Source: Planctomycetota bacterium
Lineage (GTDB): Bacteria > Planctomycetota > Phycisphaerae > UBA1845
Direction: 5' to 3'
DNA length: 64,000 nt
Assembly: GCA_024275565.1 (NCBI GenBank)
Contig: JAJRYY010000173.1
Location: 16,103 to 80,102, forward strand
Shown piece after piece: positions 36,937-45,882 of the stretch. The notes beneath the pieces were generated by a model. It was given only the letters and a program-made list of their open reading frames with translations, had not been told where the DNA came from and made no database searches. Position 1 is the stretch's first letter, and every line of letters begins with the position of its first letter. The position numbers were made by a program, and so were the translations under genes.

Positions 36937-37302
36937 ATGCCCAGAGCAAAGTACGGAGCAGCGCGTCACCGCAAGAAGCACCGCGTATTGAAGGAAGCAC
37001 GCGGATACCGCGGTGGACGCAGCAAGCTCTATCGAACAGCCAAGGAAGCGATCACCCGCGCAGGCGTCTTTGCATATCGCGATCGTCGTGCGCGCAAGCG
37101 AGATTTCAGAAGCTTGTGGATTGTACGGCTCAGCGCTGCCTGTCGCGAACGTGGAATCGCCTACAGCCGTTTCATCTTCGGCCTCAAAGCCAATTCCATC
37201 ACGATCAATCGAAAGATGCTCAGCGAGGTCGCCATTCACGATGCCGAAGCATTCGACGCAATCGTGGAACTGGCGAAGACCAGCCAGCCCAAGGCTGCGT
37301 AG
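36937..37302 (+). CDS. rplT: 50S ribosomal protein L20
   Basis: 121 aa. PRAKYGAARHRKKHRVLKEARGYRGGRSKLYRTAKEAITRAGVFAYRDRRARKRDFRSLWI is a textbook L20. AGGAG lies upstream of the ATG. L20 binds 23S rRNA early in assembly and in several bacteria represses its own operon. No L20-binding leader could be recognised. Confidence 0.98.
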   Translation: MPRAKYGAARHRKKHRVLKEARGYRGGRSKLYRTAKEAITRAGVFAYRDRRARKRDFRSLWIVRLSAACRERGIAYSRFIFGLKANSITINRKMLSEVAIHDAEAFDAIVELAKTSQPKAA

Positions 37303-37720
37303 TTTCTTTTTCCTCGCGGTTTTCCTGGCTGCCTGTTGACTCCCGGCTGCCTGTTGACAGGCGGTTGACACGGTCGGTAGCGAGATTCCATCGCACCCGA
37401 TCTTCCCCGATATAAAACACACGTGGAACGACCCTGAACGGGTCAGTTCTGCGCAGCGAGCGGGGAGGCCGTGTCAGTGTTGGCGGAGATGTGAACGTAA
37501 GCACGCATGTAGCACAGCCGCCCCCGGCTGTGGCCGTTCAACGCACCACAACCGCCCCCGACTGTAACCGTTCCACCCCCGCCAAAACTCTCACGCACCC
37601 GCGTGCGGAGGTCCGGATGAATCCGCGTTGTGATATTGCTCAGCCTCGATTATCTTGCCCCCTGGTAAATGCCTACCGGACGCAAAGTGTCAGCGACAGA
37701 TATGGGATAATCGTGTTGGT
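37303..37720. other. Non-coding gap with repeats
   Basis: Holds an 18-bp direct repeat (GGCTGCCTGTTGACTCCC type, at 37327 and 37345) and a pyrimidine/CCGCCCCC-rich tract at 37510-37580. No gene seen. Confidence 0.6.
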
Positions 37721-38935
37721 ATGAGTAATGTAGTGAACAACAGAGCAGAATTGGACGGCAGCTCGGGCCTGGATCATTCGCAGCGGGATGCAGGATCGCA
37801 CACCGGTGGCGTCGTACCCGATGCACAGGATGCTGCCGGGTTAAGCGAAGCTTCTGACAGCGGGAACAATGGACTGCGTGATGAGAGTCCAGCCGCCTTC
37901 TGCCAGCGGATGCTCGTAGGAACTTCGCGCACCTTTGCGCTATCGATTCCCGAGTTACCCACCCCAGTAGATGCCCATGTCCAGTGCGCCTACCTCGTCT
38001 GCCGGATGATCGACACACTTGAAGATCGCCCCGGTGTGAGTGAGGAGATTCGCCAGAGATTATTCACTGAATTTGCAGATCGACTTGGACCACCGGTCCG
38101 CGTGGGCGACCTTTCCACAGTATTCAGCATGTACAACGAGCAGGCGAACCTCGCGGCAGGACGCCCGTTTGAAGACCCCTGTGCAGAGCTGATGGCCCGT
38201 GGAGATCTCGTCATCCAGGAGTTGACATCATTCCCCGAACCAGCCATAGCAGCCATCCGCGATTGTGCTGTAGAGATGACGGCTGGTTTGCGTCTGACCC
38301 CGCTGACCCCGCCAAATTCACCGCAGTTCTTATTCACGCGCTGGCGAGAACTGGAGCGATACTGTCACTACGCAGCAGGCGTGGTCGGAGTCATGCTCGC
38401 ACGGTTGTTCGTAGCCTGCGAAGGACGCGACCCGCGAACGCTCAACAGACACGAAATACATCGAGCGAAGCGGTATGGCCGAGGACTCCAGCTCACGAAC
38501 ATCATCAAGGACCACCCGTCTGATTTGACGGACGGGCGATGCTTCATGCCCAGAGAACTGGCTGCACAATTTGACCTGAAGGAGAAAGATTTGCTGTCAC
38601 CAGGGCTGGACATTCGGGTCAGAACCTGGGTGGTGCGACGGGCGATGGGACACCTGGATGCGGGGTTGAACTTCTGCCTCGGCATGCCAACCAATCCGGT
38701 CGGAATGCGGGTATTTTGCGTTCAGCCAATGATGATGGCTGTCCTCACCCTGGAGCGGGTATTGTTGCACCACGATCCAACCCCGCACGATCGCCCCAAG
38801 ATCACGCGTGAGCAGGTGCGCTATGTCATGGAGACAAGTCGCGAGGTCTCGACAGACGACAAGAAACTGGTCGACTGGTACTGGGAAGTCCGAGCCTCAC
38901 TCGATCGGGCATTGGAGACGGTCGAAGGATCGTAA
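37721..38935 (+). CDS. Squalene/phytoene synthase family protein
   Basis: 404 aa from the ATG at 37721. It joins two prenyl diphosphates head to head. Both metal-binding regions are visible: CRMIDTLEDRPGVSEEI (near 105) and RGLQLTNIIKDHPSDLTDGRCFMP (near 275). The second, with YCHYAAGVVGVML, fits the squalene-synthase signature better than phytoene synthase. The first 50-60 residues are a Ser/Asp/Gly-rich extension of low complexity. No carotenoid or hopanoid genes are adjacent, so squalene or a related C30 product is the best guess. Confidence 0.9.
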   Translation: MSNVVNNRAELDGSSGLDHSQRDAGSHTGGVVPDAQDAAGLSEASDSGNNGLRDESPAAFCQRMLVGTSRTFALSIPELPTPVDAHVQCAYLVCRMIDTLEDRPGVSEEIRQRLFTEFADRLGPPVRVGDLSTVFSMYNEQANLAAGRPFEDPCAELMARGDLVIQELTSFPEPAIAAIRDCAVEMTAGLRLTPLTPPNSPQFLFTRWRELERYCHYAAGVVGVMLARLFVACEGRDPRTLNRHEIHRAKRYGRGLQLTNIIKDHPSDLTDGRCFMPRELAAQFDLKEKDLLSPGLDIRVRTWVVRRAMGHLDAGLNFCLGMPTNPVGMRVFCVQPMMMAVLTLERVLLHHDPTPHDRPKITREQVRYVMETSREVSTDDKKLVDWYWEVRASLDRALETVEGS

Positions 38936-38972
38936 GGAAAGATAAAGCGGCTGTGCTGGTGCCCTTGAAGCA

Positions 38973-39140
38973 CTACTTTGCCGGTGCTTTGGGCTTCTTT
39001 GGGGTAGCACCAGGCGCACCGCTGGGAACGATGAAGCACAACCCGCATCGACCGCAGCGGATTTTCTTGCCTCGGGCATTATCCGGAACCTGCAACACGG
39101 AACGGCAGGTCAGATTCGGGCACAGTAGCGTGATGGCCAT
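38973..39140 (-). CDS. 55-aa zinc-ribbon protein
   Basis: A very short gene missed by usual length cut-offs. It encodes MAITLLCPNLTCRSVLQVPD, then NARGKKIRCGRCGLCFIVPS and a Pro/Lys/Ala tail ending in APAK. The Cys pairs (C7, C12 and C29, C32, plus C35) and the VPDNARGKKIRC core are those of small zinc ribbons common in planctomycetes. GGGAGAT lies about 12 bases before the ATG. Converges with the squalene synthase gene at a distance of 37 bp. Confidence 0.8.
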   Translation of the reverse strand: MAITLLCPNLTCRSVLQVPDNARGKKIRCGRCGLCFIVPSGAPGATPKKPKAPAK

Positions 39141-39448
39141 TCGTTCACTTTATCTCCCGGACGGGCGTGCCAACTCACTGGCACCATTGTCTGTCGTCCC
39201 CAATTTCCATTCGTCACAATTTCCATTCGTCGGCAAATTGCCAGCCGTCCACAATTGCCAGTCCACGCCGCAGACACCCGTGACAGAGGGGTATATCGGT
39301 CCGCAAGACCTGCGGGTTTACCATTGAATCCCGGGGGATACCACTGAATCCTGAGGGGGTTACCACTGAATAATGTTTGATTCGGAGGCTTAGCCAGACG
39401 GCAGTTATCCGGACCCTCGGCAGCAGTTATCCGAACCCCCGGCAACCG
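39141..39448. repeat. Gap with three short arrays upstream of the zinc-ribbon gene and downstream of clpX
   Basis: A 16-bp pair (CAATTTCCATTCGTCA at 39201 and 39217), a 20-22-bp array (TACCACTGAATCC type, 39319-39371) and a GGCAGTTATCCGGAC-type array from about 39400 that runs into the clpX stop codon at 39449. No gene seen. Confidence 0.85.
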
Positions 39449-40738
39449 TTATGCGGACTCACGGCGACGTTTTGGCTTGGTGGCGAAGAGCTTTTCCTTC
39501 TTATCGACAATGGCTTCGCTGACGACATATTTTCCGGATTTGGGGTGTTCCGGGAGGTCGAACATGGCATCGATCATGAAATTCTCCATGACCGCACGAA
39601 GCGCCCTGGCGCCGGTTTCGCGTTTGATCGCTTTTTGAGCGATGTTCTTGAGCGCACCCTTGGAAAATTCCAACTGGCAACCTTCGAACTCGAAGAATTT
39701 CTGATATTGACGCACAATCGCGTTTTTGGGTTCCGTGAGGATTTTTATCATCACTTTCTCGTTCAGCGGCGACAGCGCGGTGATGATGGGTAGACGCCCC
39801 ACAAACTCGGGAATAAGCCCGTATTCGATCAAGTCTTCGGGGATGATCTGAGACAGAAGCTCGGCAGTCTCTTCCGCTCTTGTGGCGTCGTCCATGCTTT
39901 CCGAGGCACAACCAATGCTGCTCCTGCCAACGCGACGCTTTATAATATCAACCACGCCTGTAAACGTTCCGCCGCAGATGAAGAGGATGTTCGTGGTGTC
40001 GAGCTGAATGTACTGCTGCTCGGGGTGCTTTCGACCACCCTGCGGGGGTACGTTGGAGAAGGTGCCTTCCAGCATTTTCAGCAGCGCCTGCTGCACGCCC
40101 TCACCGGAGACATCCCGCGTGATGCTGACATTCTGGGTCGTTCGTCCGATTTTGTCGATTTCGTCGATATAAATAATGCCCCGCTGAGCGAGTTCCAGGT
40201 CATACTCGGCAGCCTGGAGGAGTCTCAGAAGGACATTTTCGACGTCCTCCCCGACGTATCCGGCTTCTGTGAGGGTCGTTGCATCTGCGATCGCGAAGGG
40301 GACGTTCAGGATTCTGGCGAGCGTCTTGGCCACCAGCGTCTTGCCGGAACCTGTCGGACCGACCATGAGAACGTTCGATTTATCCAGTTCGACGTCATCA
40401 CCGCCCTGATCGGTGTGAGTGAGTCGCTTATAATGGTTGTGGACCGCGACGGAGATGGCGTGCTTGGCTTCTTCCTGTCCGATCACATACTGGTCGAGGA
40501 ATTCGTTGATCTGACGGGGTGTGGGCGTCTGCCCGACGACGGCGCGGGCGGTGGAGGATTTTCGCAGTTCCTGCCGGATGATGTTGTGGCAAAGCTCGAC
40601 GCAGCTCTTACAAATATACACATCTCGCGGACCTTCAACCATCGGGCCTGCTTCGCGCTGGCTTTTTCCACAAAAGCTACAGGAATTGTTCCGGCGTTCG
40701 CGACCGCCATTGCCACCTTTGGTACCAGACATGTTCAT
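39449..40738 (-). CDS. clpX: ATP-dependent Clp protease ATP-binding subunit ClpX
   Basis: 429 aa AAA+ unfoldase. N-terminal zinc-binding domain CSFCGKSQ ... YICKSC, Walker A GPTGSGKT, pore loop GYVGEDV, Walker [14 protein letters not shown] loop GGRKHP and sensor 2 GARALRAV are present. The ClpP-binding loop reads [14 protein letters not shown], with IGC in place of the usual IGF. No clpP or tig is next to it in the window. The stop lies inside a short repeat, and a 20-bp array precedes the start. Confidence 0.97.
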   Translation of the reverse strand: MNMSGTKGGNGGRERRNNSCSFCGKSQREAGPMVEGPRDVYICKSCVELCHNIIRQELRKSSTARAVVGQTPTPRQINEFLDQYVIGQEEAKHAISVAVHNHYKRLTHTDQGGDDVELDKSNVLMVGPTGSGKTLVAKTLARILNVPFAIADATTLTEAGYVGEDVENVLLRLLQAAEYDLELAQRGIIYIDEIDKIGRTTQNVSITRDVSGEGVQQALLKMLEGTFSNVPPQGGRKHPEQQYIQLDTTNILFICGGTFTGVVDIIKRRVGRSSIGCASESMDDATRAEETAELLSQIIPEDLIEYGLIPEFVGRLPIITALSPLNEKVMIKILTEPKNAIVRQYQKFFEFEGCQLEFSKGALKNIAQKAIKRETGARALRAVMENFMIDAMFDLPEHPKSGKYVVSEAIVDKKEKLFATKPKRRRESA

Positions 40739-40751
40739 TCAGATCCTCTTG

Positions 40752-40851
40752 CACGCCTTACAGAAACTTGTCACGCCCTACAGAAACGCTACACGCCGCA
40801 CAGAAACGCCGCACGTCGTACAGAAACGCTACACGCCTCACAAATCCACTG
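40752..40851. repeat. 20-bp minisatellite, 5 units
   Basis: Units such as CACGCCCTACAGAAACGCTA start at 40752, 40772, 40792, 40812 and 40832 with an exact 20-bp period, immediately upstream of clpX. Confidence 0.95.
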
Positions 40852-41026
40852 ACTTGCTCAAGAAGAAAAACCATCCACCTTGCGCAAGAAAACCATCCAC
40901 GGTGCTACGAGCTTCCTATCGTCACTACCGGTATGGGTGCTACAATTCATCATACCTTATTTCCGCCCTGATGTCTGTCACAAACTACCAAAATAGTGAT
41001 TTCATGCACACTGGCTGGTGATTAAG

Positions 41027-41344
41027 TTACCGCGTCGATTTGCCATCAGACGGACGGTCGCGTTTCACTCCGAGTCCACGGAGCAATTGTGCCCGCAGTT
41101 TCTGGTACTCTTCCTCAGTCACTTCGCCGGATTCCCGCAATTCTGCCAGTTTGCCCAGATCCCACACATGTCCCGATAAATCGTCCTCATCGAACAGTCT
41201 TTTTTTGTAACGGGCGGTGATGATGGCGAGGACCACAACGACGACGAACAGCCCCCCGGACCATAGGATGGTCTCGGACCAGTCGATCTGCGGTGGTGAT
41301 GCCTGTACGAGCAGTGATGTCTGTGCGAGCAGTGCGTGCATCAT
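41027..41344 (-). CDS. Small membrane protein with SHOCT-like C terminus
   Basis: 105 aa. One membrane helix (ILWSGGLFVVVVVLAIITA, about 27-46), then a short cytoplasmic helix pair LAELRESGEVTEEEYQKLRAQLL that fits the SHOCT oligomerisation motif. Function unknown. Diverges from the phosphodiesterase gene. Confidence 0.75.
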   Translation of the reverse strand: MMHALLAQTSLLVQASPPQIDWSETILWSGGLFVVVVVLAIITARYKKRLFDEDDLSGHVWDLGKLAELRESGEVTEEEYQKLRAQLLRGLGVKRDRPSDGKSTR

Positions 41345-41504
41345 GGTCAGCGGTTCCGGACAGGTTTCAGGGTCGCCAGATGATGGTAGTCGCCAGAAAG
41401 TGCAGGATCAACGTCCAGCGCGGGAGTTTTCGGAAGGACGAGATTCCGTTACATATTCACTATCGCATTGCGGACAATCGGTGACGAACAAGGAGGATCA
41501 TATC

Positions 41505-41999
41505 GTGCTGGTAGGACTCATGTCGGACAGCCACGGCGAACATATCATGGTGCGGCGGGCGATGGCGATCTTCGATCAGGTCGGTGTGGAACATGTGATT
41601 CACTGTGGTGACGTCTGCGGGCGACAGGTGTTTGAGGAGATGGTCGGACGCCCCTGCCATTTTGTCTGGGGCAATTGCGACGTTCCGGACGGGGGTACGC
41701 TCGGATTCCTCGACTCGGTCGGAATCGCGGTCCCGGATTCCGTACCGTTGCGATTCGAGCTGGATGGCAAACGGTTCGCGGTGTATCACGGTCATGAGCG
41801 TGAGGCGCTGAGCATGGAGCTGCTGGAAGACGTCGATTATGTGATGCATGGTCATACGCACGAGCGACGTGATGAGCAGATCGGCTCCATACGCATCATC
41901 AATCCGGGCGCTCTGCACCGGGCTTTTCCCAAAACGGTGGCGACCCTCGATACACAAACCGACAGACTCAACTATCACATCGTCGATGATGGTCGTTAA
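41505..41999 (+). CDS. YfcE/MJ0936-type metallophosphoesterase
   Basis: 164 aa from the GTG at 41505, which has a perfect AAGGAGGA 7 bases before it. Metal-ligand motifs are clear: LMSDSHGEH (D-x-H), IHCGDVCG (GD), VWGNCD (GNxD), VYHGHE and VMHGHTHERR. Members of this family are small Mn/Ni-dependent phosphodiesterases. The open frame extends upstream to 41217 but that part is not conserved-looking. Confidence 0.93.
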   Translation: MLVGLMSDSHGEHIMVRRAMAIFDQVGVEHVIHCGDVCGRQVFEEMVGRPCHFVWGNCDVPDGGTLGFLDSVGIAVPDSVPLRFELDGKRFAVYHGHEREALSMELLEDVDYVMHGHTHERRDEQIGSIRIINPGALHRAFPKTVATLDTQTDRLNYHIVDDGR

Positions 42000-42035
42000 G
42001 CGTCATAGCGCCTGTCCCTGGAGCATGCACCGGTC

Positions 42036-42839
42036 ATGAACTGTCGTCTCTCCACCATCTGGGTTGTGTCCGTGCTGTCCTTGTCGTCAGCCATTGTCTA
42101 CACCTACTGGACGCGCAGCAGTCAACCTGATCTGTCACGCGATGTTGCATCGAAGGATGGTGCCATTCGCGTTTTGTGCTGGGCATTGGATCCAGAGATA
42201 GAGACTGCGACGATTTCGAAACTTCTCAACGAGATGCTCCGCCGATTCGATCCGGACGTGATTCTGCTCTCCGGACTCAACTCATCCGATGAAGCGGATC
42301 GTGTACTTGCGGACACCGAAGGAGACTGGCGCTCCACAGCCAGCCCCCCATTCCGTAGTGCGCAGTCCCGACTTGCCATCCTCATCCACGCGGATCTCGG
42401 TCCATCAAAACAGGTGCTTATTCAATCCAACAACGCGCGTGCGCTGGCGTACCTATTTGAGGACGAGCATGGACCTGGCGGTGCGGTGGTTTGCGTGGAT
42501 GATTCGTTACTTCCAGGCCAGTAAGCGCACGACCTCATGGAGCGGGTGATGGAATGGCGTCGGGTGGTGGGCGATGACCCGGTGATTGTCGGTGGCAGAA
42601 TATCACCGGAGACCACATTGAAACTGACACAACCGAACAGGGGACAGATGACGCGAAAACCGCCAGTTTCCGCCAGGTTTATCGATTGTGTTGGCGCACC
42701 CGATGCATTATCCACTCCGCCCCCTTCACGGCTGTTTGCATCTCCAGATACCATACTGGTTAATCGTTCGATGGTGGTGATGGCACCGACGCTTTCCGCT
42801 TTCAGGAACGCGCCGGTACTTGTGGATCTTCGTCCTTGA
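42036..42839 (+). pseudogene. Endonuclease/exonuclease/phosphatase-fold protein broken by an in-frame TAA
   Basis: Two open segments in the same frame: 42036-42524 (signal-anchor helix, IRVLCWALDP, FDPDVILLSGLNS) and 42537-42839 (VVGDDPVIVGGRISPE, VNRSMVVMAPT). They are separated only by TAA at 42522-42524 and 12 bases. Read through, they give about 267 aa with the order of strands of an EEP-family hydrolase. The usual catalytic GDFN-like motif appears as GGRIS, so the enzyme was probably already inactive or is decaying. Alternatives: a one-base sequencing error or two separate small proteins. The 3' end overlaps the convergent gene at 42802. Confidence 0.55.
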
Positions 42840-43317
42840 GCAGGACCAGTGTGGCTGCATCTTCGCAGGCCTGCTCCTGCACAGGAGGGACGTCAATGGG
42901 CTGACCGAAGATCGCCTGGCAGAGTGAGTCCAGATCGTCCTGGGATGGTATACGCCTGATGCTCGACGACTCGAGTTTGGCGCACCAGCGATCCACATGG
43001 GAGCGGAACAGGCCTGGACCCAGCAGTACGATCGCGGGGTGCGTCAGCCTTAAATCAGAGGTCATTCGCCGCAACGTGTCGCGATGGACGACACCAAGAT
43101 TCTTCCTTTTCAACAGGGTATGGAACAGCTTCCGCGGATCGTTGATGACAGCGCTCGGCTGGCGTCGCGTCTGTAATCGCTGCAACATGGACAACGCAAG
43201 CAGCACAGCCGCCATCAGTAGAATCACCACCAGCACACCGACAAACGATCCGCCCTCGGTGAACCTTTTCTGGATGGAGTGGAGTGCGTCCTGGATCAGA
43301 AGAAGTTGTGATGTCAT
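42802..43317 (-). CDS. Hypothetical membrane protein coupled to HEAT-repeat protein
   Basis: 171 aa. The ATG at 43317 overlaps the TGA of the HEAT-repeat gene (ATGA), so translation is likely coupled. One membrane helix (GVLVVILLMAAVLLALSML) near the N terminus, followed by a basic cytoplasmic or periplasmic part with no known domain (RKLFHTLLKRKNLGVVHRDTLRRMTSDLRL). Partner of the HEAT protein by context. Confidence 0.7.
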   Translation of the reverse strand: MTSQLLLIQDALHSIQKRFTEGGSFVGVLVVILLMAAVLLALSMLQRLQTRRQPSAVINDPRKLFHTLLKRKNLGVVHRDTLRRMTSDLRLTHPAIVLLGPGLFRSHVDRWCAKLESSSIRRIPSQDDLDSLCQAIFGQPIDVPPVQEQACEDAATLVLLKDEDPQVPARS

Positions 43318-45194
43318 GGCGTGCAATCGTCCTCAACGTACTGATGATCTGCATGTCCCATGGTTGAAAGCAACTTGGCCGCCTTCGCCCGCACGACGTC
43401 GTCGGGATCCTCAGCCGCCAGATCAATGACACGCTGGAGCAGCGTTTGCAAACCCAGCTCCTCGATCACCCAGAGGGCGGAGAGCCGATGCTCACGCTGG
43501 TCATCCTGGATCATATGGATCAATGCTTCTGCAGCGTCTCGTGCGCGGAGCGGCAGGAGTGCTTTGACTGCGTTGGCTTTCACGCGATTGTTATCTGCCT
43601 CAAGCTTGGGCGCAAGGAGCTTGAAACGCTGATCGGAATCTGCAGATTCCAGGGCTTCGACCGCGTTGGCCTGAACACGTTGATCGTAATCATGAAGCGC
43701 CATCTGCATGATGCGATCCGCAGTTGCACCCTTCATTTTCGACATCAAACCGACTGCGATGCTCCTCGATTTCTCATCGGAAGCATGACCGGCTGCGTAG
43801 ATCTCCAGGGCGAACGGAGCGATTCTATCTGATCGGCCGATCATGATGAGCGCACGGATGCGTTCCTCAGCCTCATCGCTCCGAAGACGCGCCTTGAGGA
43901 TGCTGTCGAATCGGTCGTCGGACTGGAGGAGGTGATCGATTTCGGATTTACGCTCCTCTTCAGTCATCACATCAAAACGCAACCATGCCCGCTCGAACTG
44001 CTCTTCCACCGTCACGGGCGTTTCGTCGGATTGTGCAACCTGCTCGACCAGTTCGTCAGGTCGATACCCTGTTGGGTTTCTGCGGAATAACTCACGAGCG
44101 GCGATCGGAGAAAGAAGACTGTCTCGCCACCCGACAACACGCTGAAGAAGCCTGTCCGTCCTGGGGGATACCATGCGCGTGATATGCCACAACGCCGCCT
44201 CACGCACAGGATTGTGGTGATGGCCTAACATCTCGTGGAAGACGGTGTATTTCTGGTCGACCGGCAGGGTCGTCAAACTGACAAAACGCATCGCCCCGAT
44301 CGCCTGATCCGTCGTCAACTCCTTCCAGCGATCCTTGTTCTCAAGGAGCGGAGCAAAGTTGCGTAACCAGCCACACGCACGCGCCATTTCAGGATCATAT
44401 GTGATCCATGCTTCGTCGAGCAGGCGGAGCAGGAAATCCCAATCCGTGCAGGTCCCAATGCGATGAGCGGCTGCGTTGCGAAGGTCCGGATATTGCAAAG
44501 CTCGTATCGCATAGGAAGCCATCATTGGCGAAAAATGGTTCCCGAGCGATTCATTCAAAGCTCGAACGAGGTGCGTCCGGGTGATCCCTGCCTGCTTGAA
44601 TAACTCTGCTTCCGTATAGGCGCCCAACCACATTGCTGCCCGCAGAATTTCGCCCCGGAAATGAGACTGCCATGACTCGATGGCTTCGTTGATCGCCTCT
44701 GCAAGATGCGCGACGATCCTGGCCATCTCACGGCGCTGAACCTGCCCCGTCGCGCTGTGCGATCTTTCAACCACATCATGGGTCATCTGCTCCAGTACGC
44801 GGGCGGCGGCGGTGGATGTTCTGGGGCATCGACGAGGCAACGCACAGGCAAGGAGATAGGCGTACTGTGTGTTTTCAGAAACACGGATGATTTCGACAGC
44901 TCCGAGTCGAGCGTCGTCTGATTCTGACGAAATCGCCTTGCGAAGTGTCGACGCCAGACCGTCCATGTTTGCAAGGAGTTGCTGTTGAAGCTCCGGGTCG
45001 AATCCACTGAAACGTCCGATAAGTGGTACAAGCTGGGTCGCATTCCCGCGCTCCAGCAGAACCCTGACTGCCACGCCCCGTATCAGCGGTTCGAGATCGG
45101 GCAACGCTTCGACCAGAACACTGTCCACTGCGAGATTCCCATCCTGGGACAACGCATCGTAGGTGGATTGAAGTCGAGGGTGAATCGCATCCAT
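43314..45194 (-). CDS. HEAT-repeat protein
   Basis: 626 aa, all-helical. The C-terminal third has clear HEAT repeats (DYDQRVQANAVEALESADSD, EADNNRVKANAVKALLPLRAR, EDPDDVVRAKAAKLLSTMG); the N-terminal part has weaker ones from about residue 30. Such solenoids bind other proteins. No signal peptide. First of a two-gene operon with the small membrane protein, which could hold it at the membrane. Confidence 0.85.
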   Translation of the reverse strand: MDAIHPRLQSTYDALSQDGNLAVDSVLVEALPDLEPLIRGVAVRVLLERGNATQLVPLIGRFSGFDPELQQQLLANMDGLASTLRKAISSESDDARLGAVEIIRVSENTQYAYLLACALPRRCPRTSTAAARVLEQMTHDVVERSHSATGQVQRREMARIVAHLAEAINEAIESWQSHFRGEILRAAMWLGAYTEAELFKQAGITRTHLVRALNESLGNHFSPMMASYAIRALQYPDLRNAAAHRIGTCTDWDFLLRLLDEAWITYDPEMARACGWLRNFAPLLENKDRWKELTTDQAIGAMRFVSLTTLPVDQKYTVFHEMLGHHHNPVREAALWHITRMVSPRTDRLLQRVVGWRDSLLSPIAARELFRRNPTGYRPDELVEQVAQSDETPVTVEEQFERAWLRFDVMTEEERKSEIDHLLQSDDRFDSILKARLRSDEAEERIRALIMIGRSDRIAPFALEIYAAGHASDEKSRSIAVGLMSKMKGATADRIMQMALHDYDQRVQANAVEALESADSDQRFKLLAPKLEADNNRVKANAVKALLPLRARDAAEALIHMIQDDQREHRLSALWVIEELGLQTLLQRVIDLAAEDPDDVVRAKAAKLLSTMGHADHQYVEDDCTP

Positions 45195-45332
45195 GATGGA
45201 TGTATATCGGACGCTGAAGGCCTGAAAGCGCGGGTGAAATGTCGCGCCAGATGAGAGAATCCACCCACAGCCCGCAATTCACTCAGACAACAATCCACAA
45301 CGACCTCAGCTTCGCCGTCAGTCTACACCCCT

Positions 45333-45374
45333 CAGTCTCAGCCCGTCAGTCTCAACGCGTCAGTCCCAGCCCGT
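45333..45374. repeat. 14-bp minisatellite, 3.4 units
   Basis: CAGTCTCAGCCCGT-type units at 45333, 45347 and 45361; the last reaches the stop codon of the GNAT gene. Confidence 0.9.
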
Positions 45375-45829
45375 CAGTCCATGTCCTGGAGATTTTTCTC
45401 GAAAATGACCAGATTCGACTGATTTCGAGCATCCCAGCGGATTCCGACGATATCGTAGTCCTGCCGGATGGCGACCATCAGCATGGGGCGGGCGATGTTG
45501 CTGCATTCGAATCGCATCATTTCGTACCCATTTTCCCGAGCCAGCGCTTGTTCGGCTGCCAACAACTGGCTGGCGACGCCAAGACGACGCGCGTCGTGAA
45601 CCACGCCACACAACCAGGCATAATAGGTGGTAGGCCTGAGGTCGTACCCACAGGTGAAACCCACGGGACGCTTGTCGAGGTGTGCCACGAGGATCAGCAC
45701 GCCTTTTCGCTCCTCAAAGCGTCGCTGGAAAAATTCCACTGGCTTTGAAGGCGTGAACATCTGATTGTAAAGATCGCAGATCAGGTCTATTTCACCGATT
45801 CCAACTCGCTCGATTTCTGCATTGGCCAT
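45374..45829 (-). CDS. GNAT-family N-acetyltransferase
   Basis: 151 aa. The second of two adjacent ATG codons has AGGGAG 7 bases upstream and is preferred. The acetyl-CoA-binding motif A reads LCGVVHDARRLGVASQLLAAEQALARENG, a variant of the usual V-x-x-x-x-R-x-x-G-x-G/A. The substrate cannot be predicted. Follows the BNR lipoprotein gene by 53 bp in the same direction. Confidence 0.85.
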   Translation of the reverse strand: MANAEIERVGIGEIDLICDLYNQMFTPSKPVEFFQRRFEERKGVLILVAHLDKRPVGFTCGYDLRPTTYYAWLCGVVHDARRLGVASQLLAAEQALARENGYEMMRFECSNIARPMLMVAIRQDYDIVGIRWDARNQSNLVIFEKNLQDMD

Positions 45830-45882
45830 CATGGTACTCCCTGTGTTCATTTTGTTAGATGCGACGGAACTGATGTTCGGGA

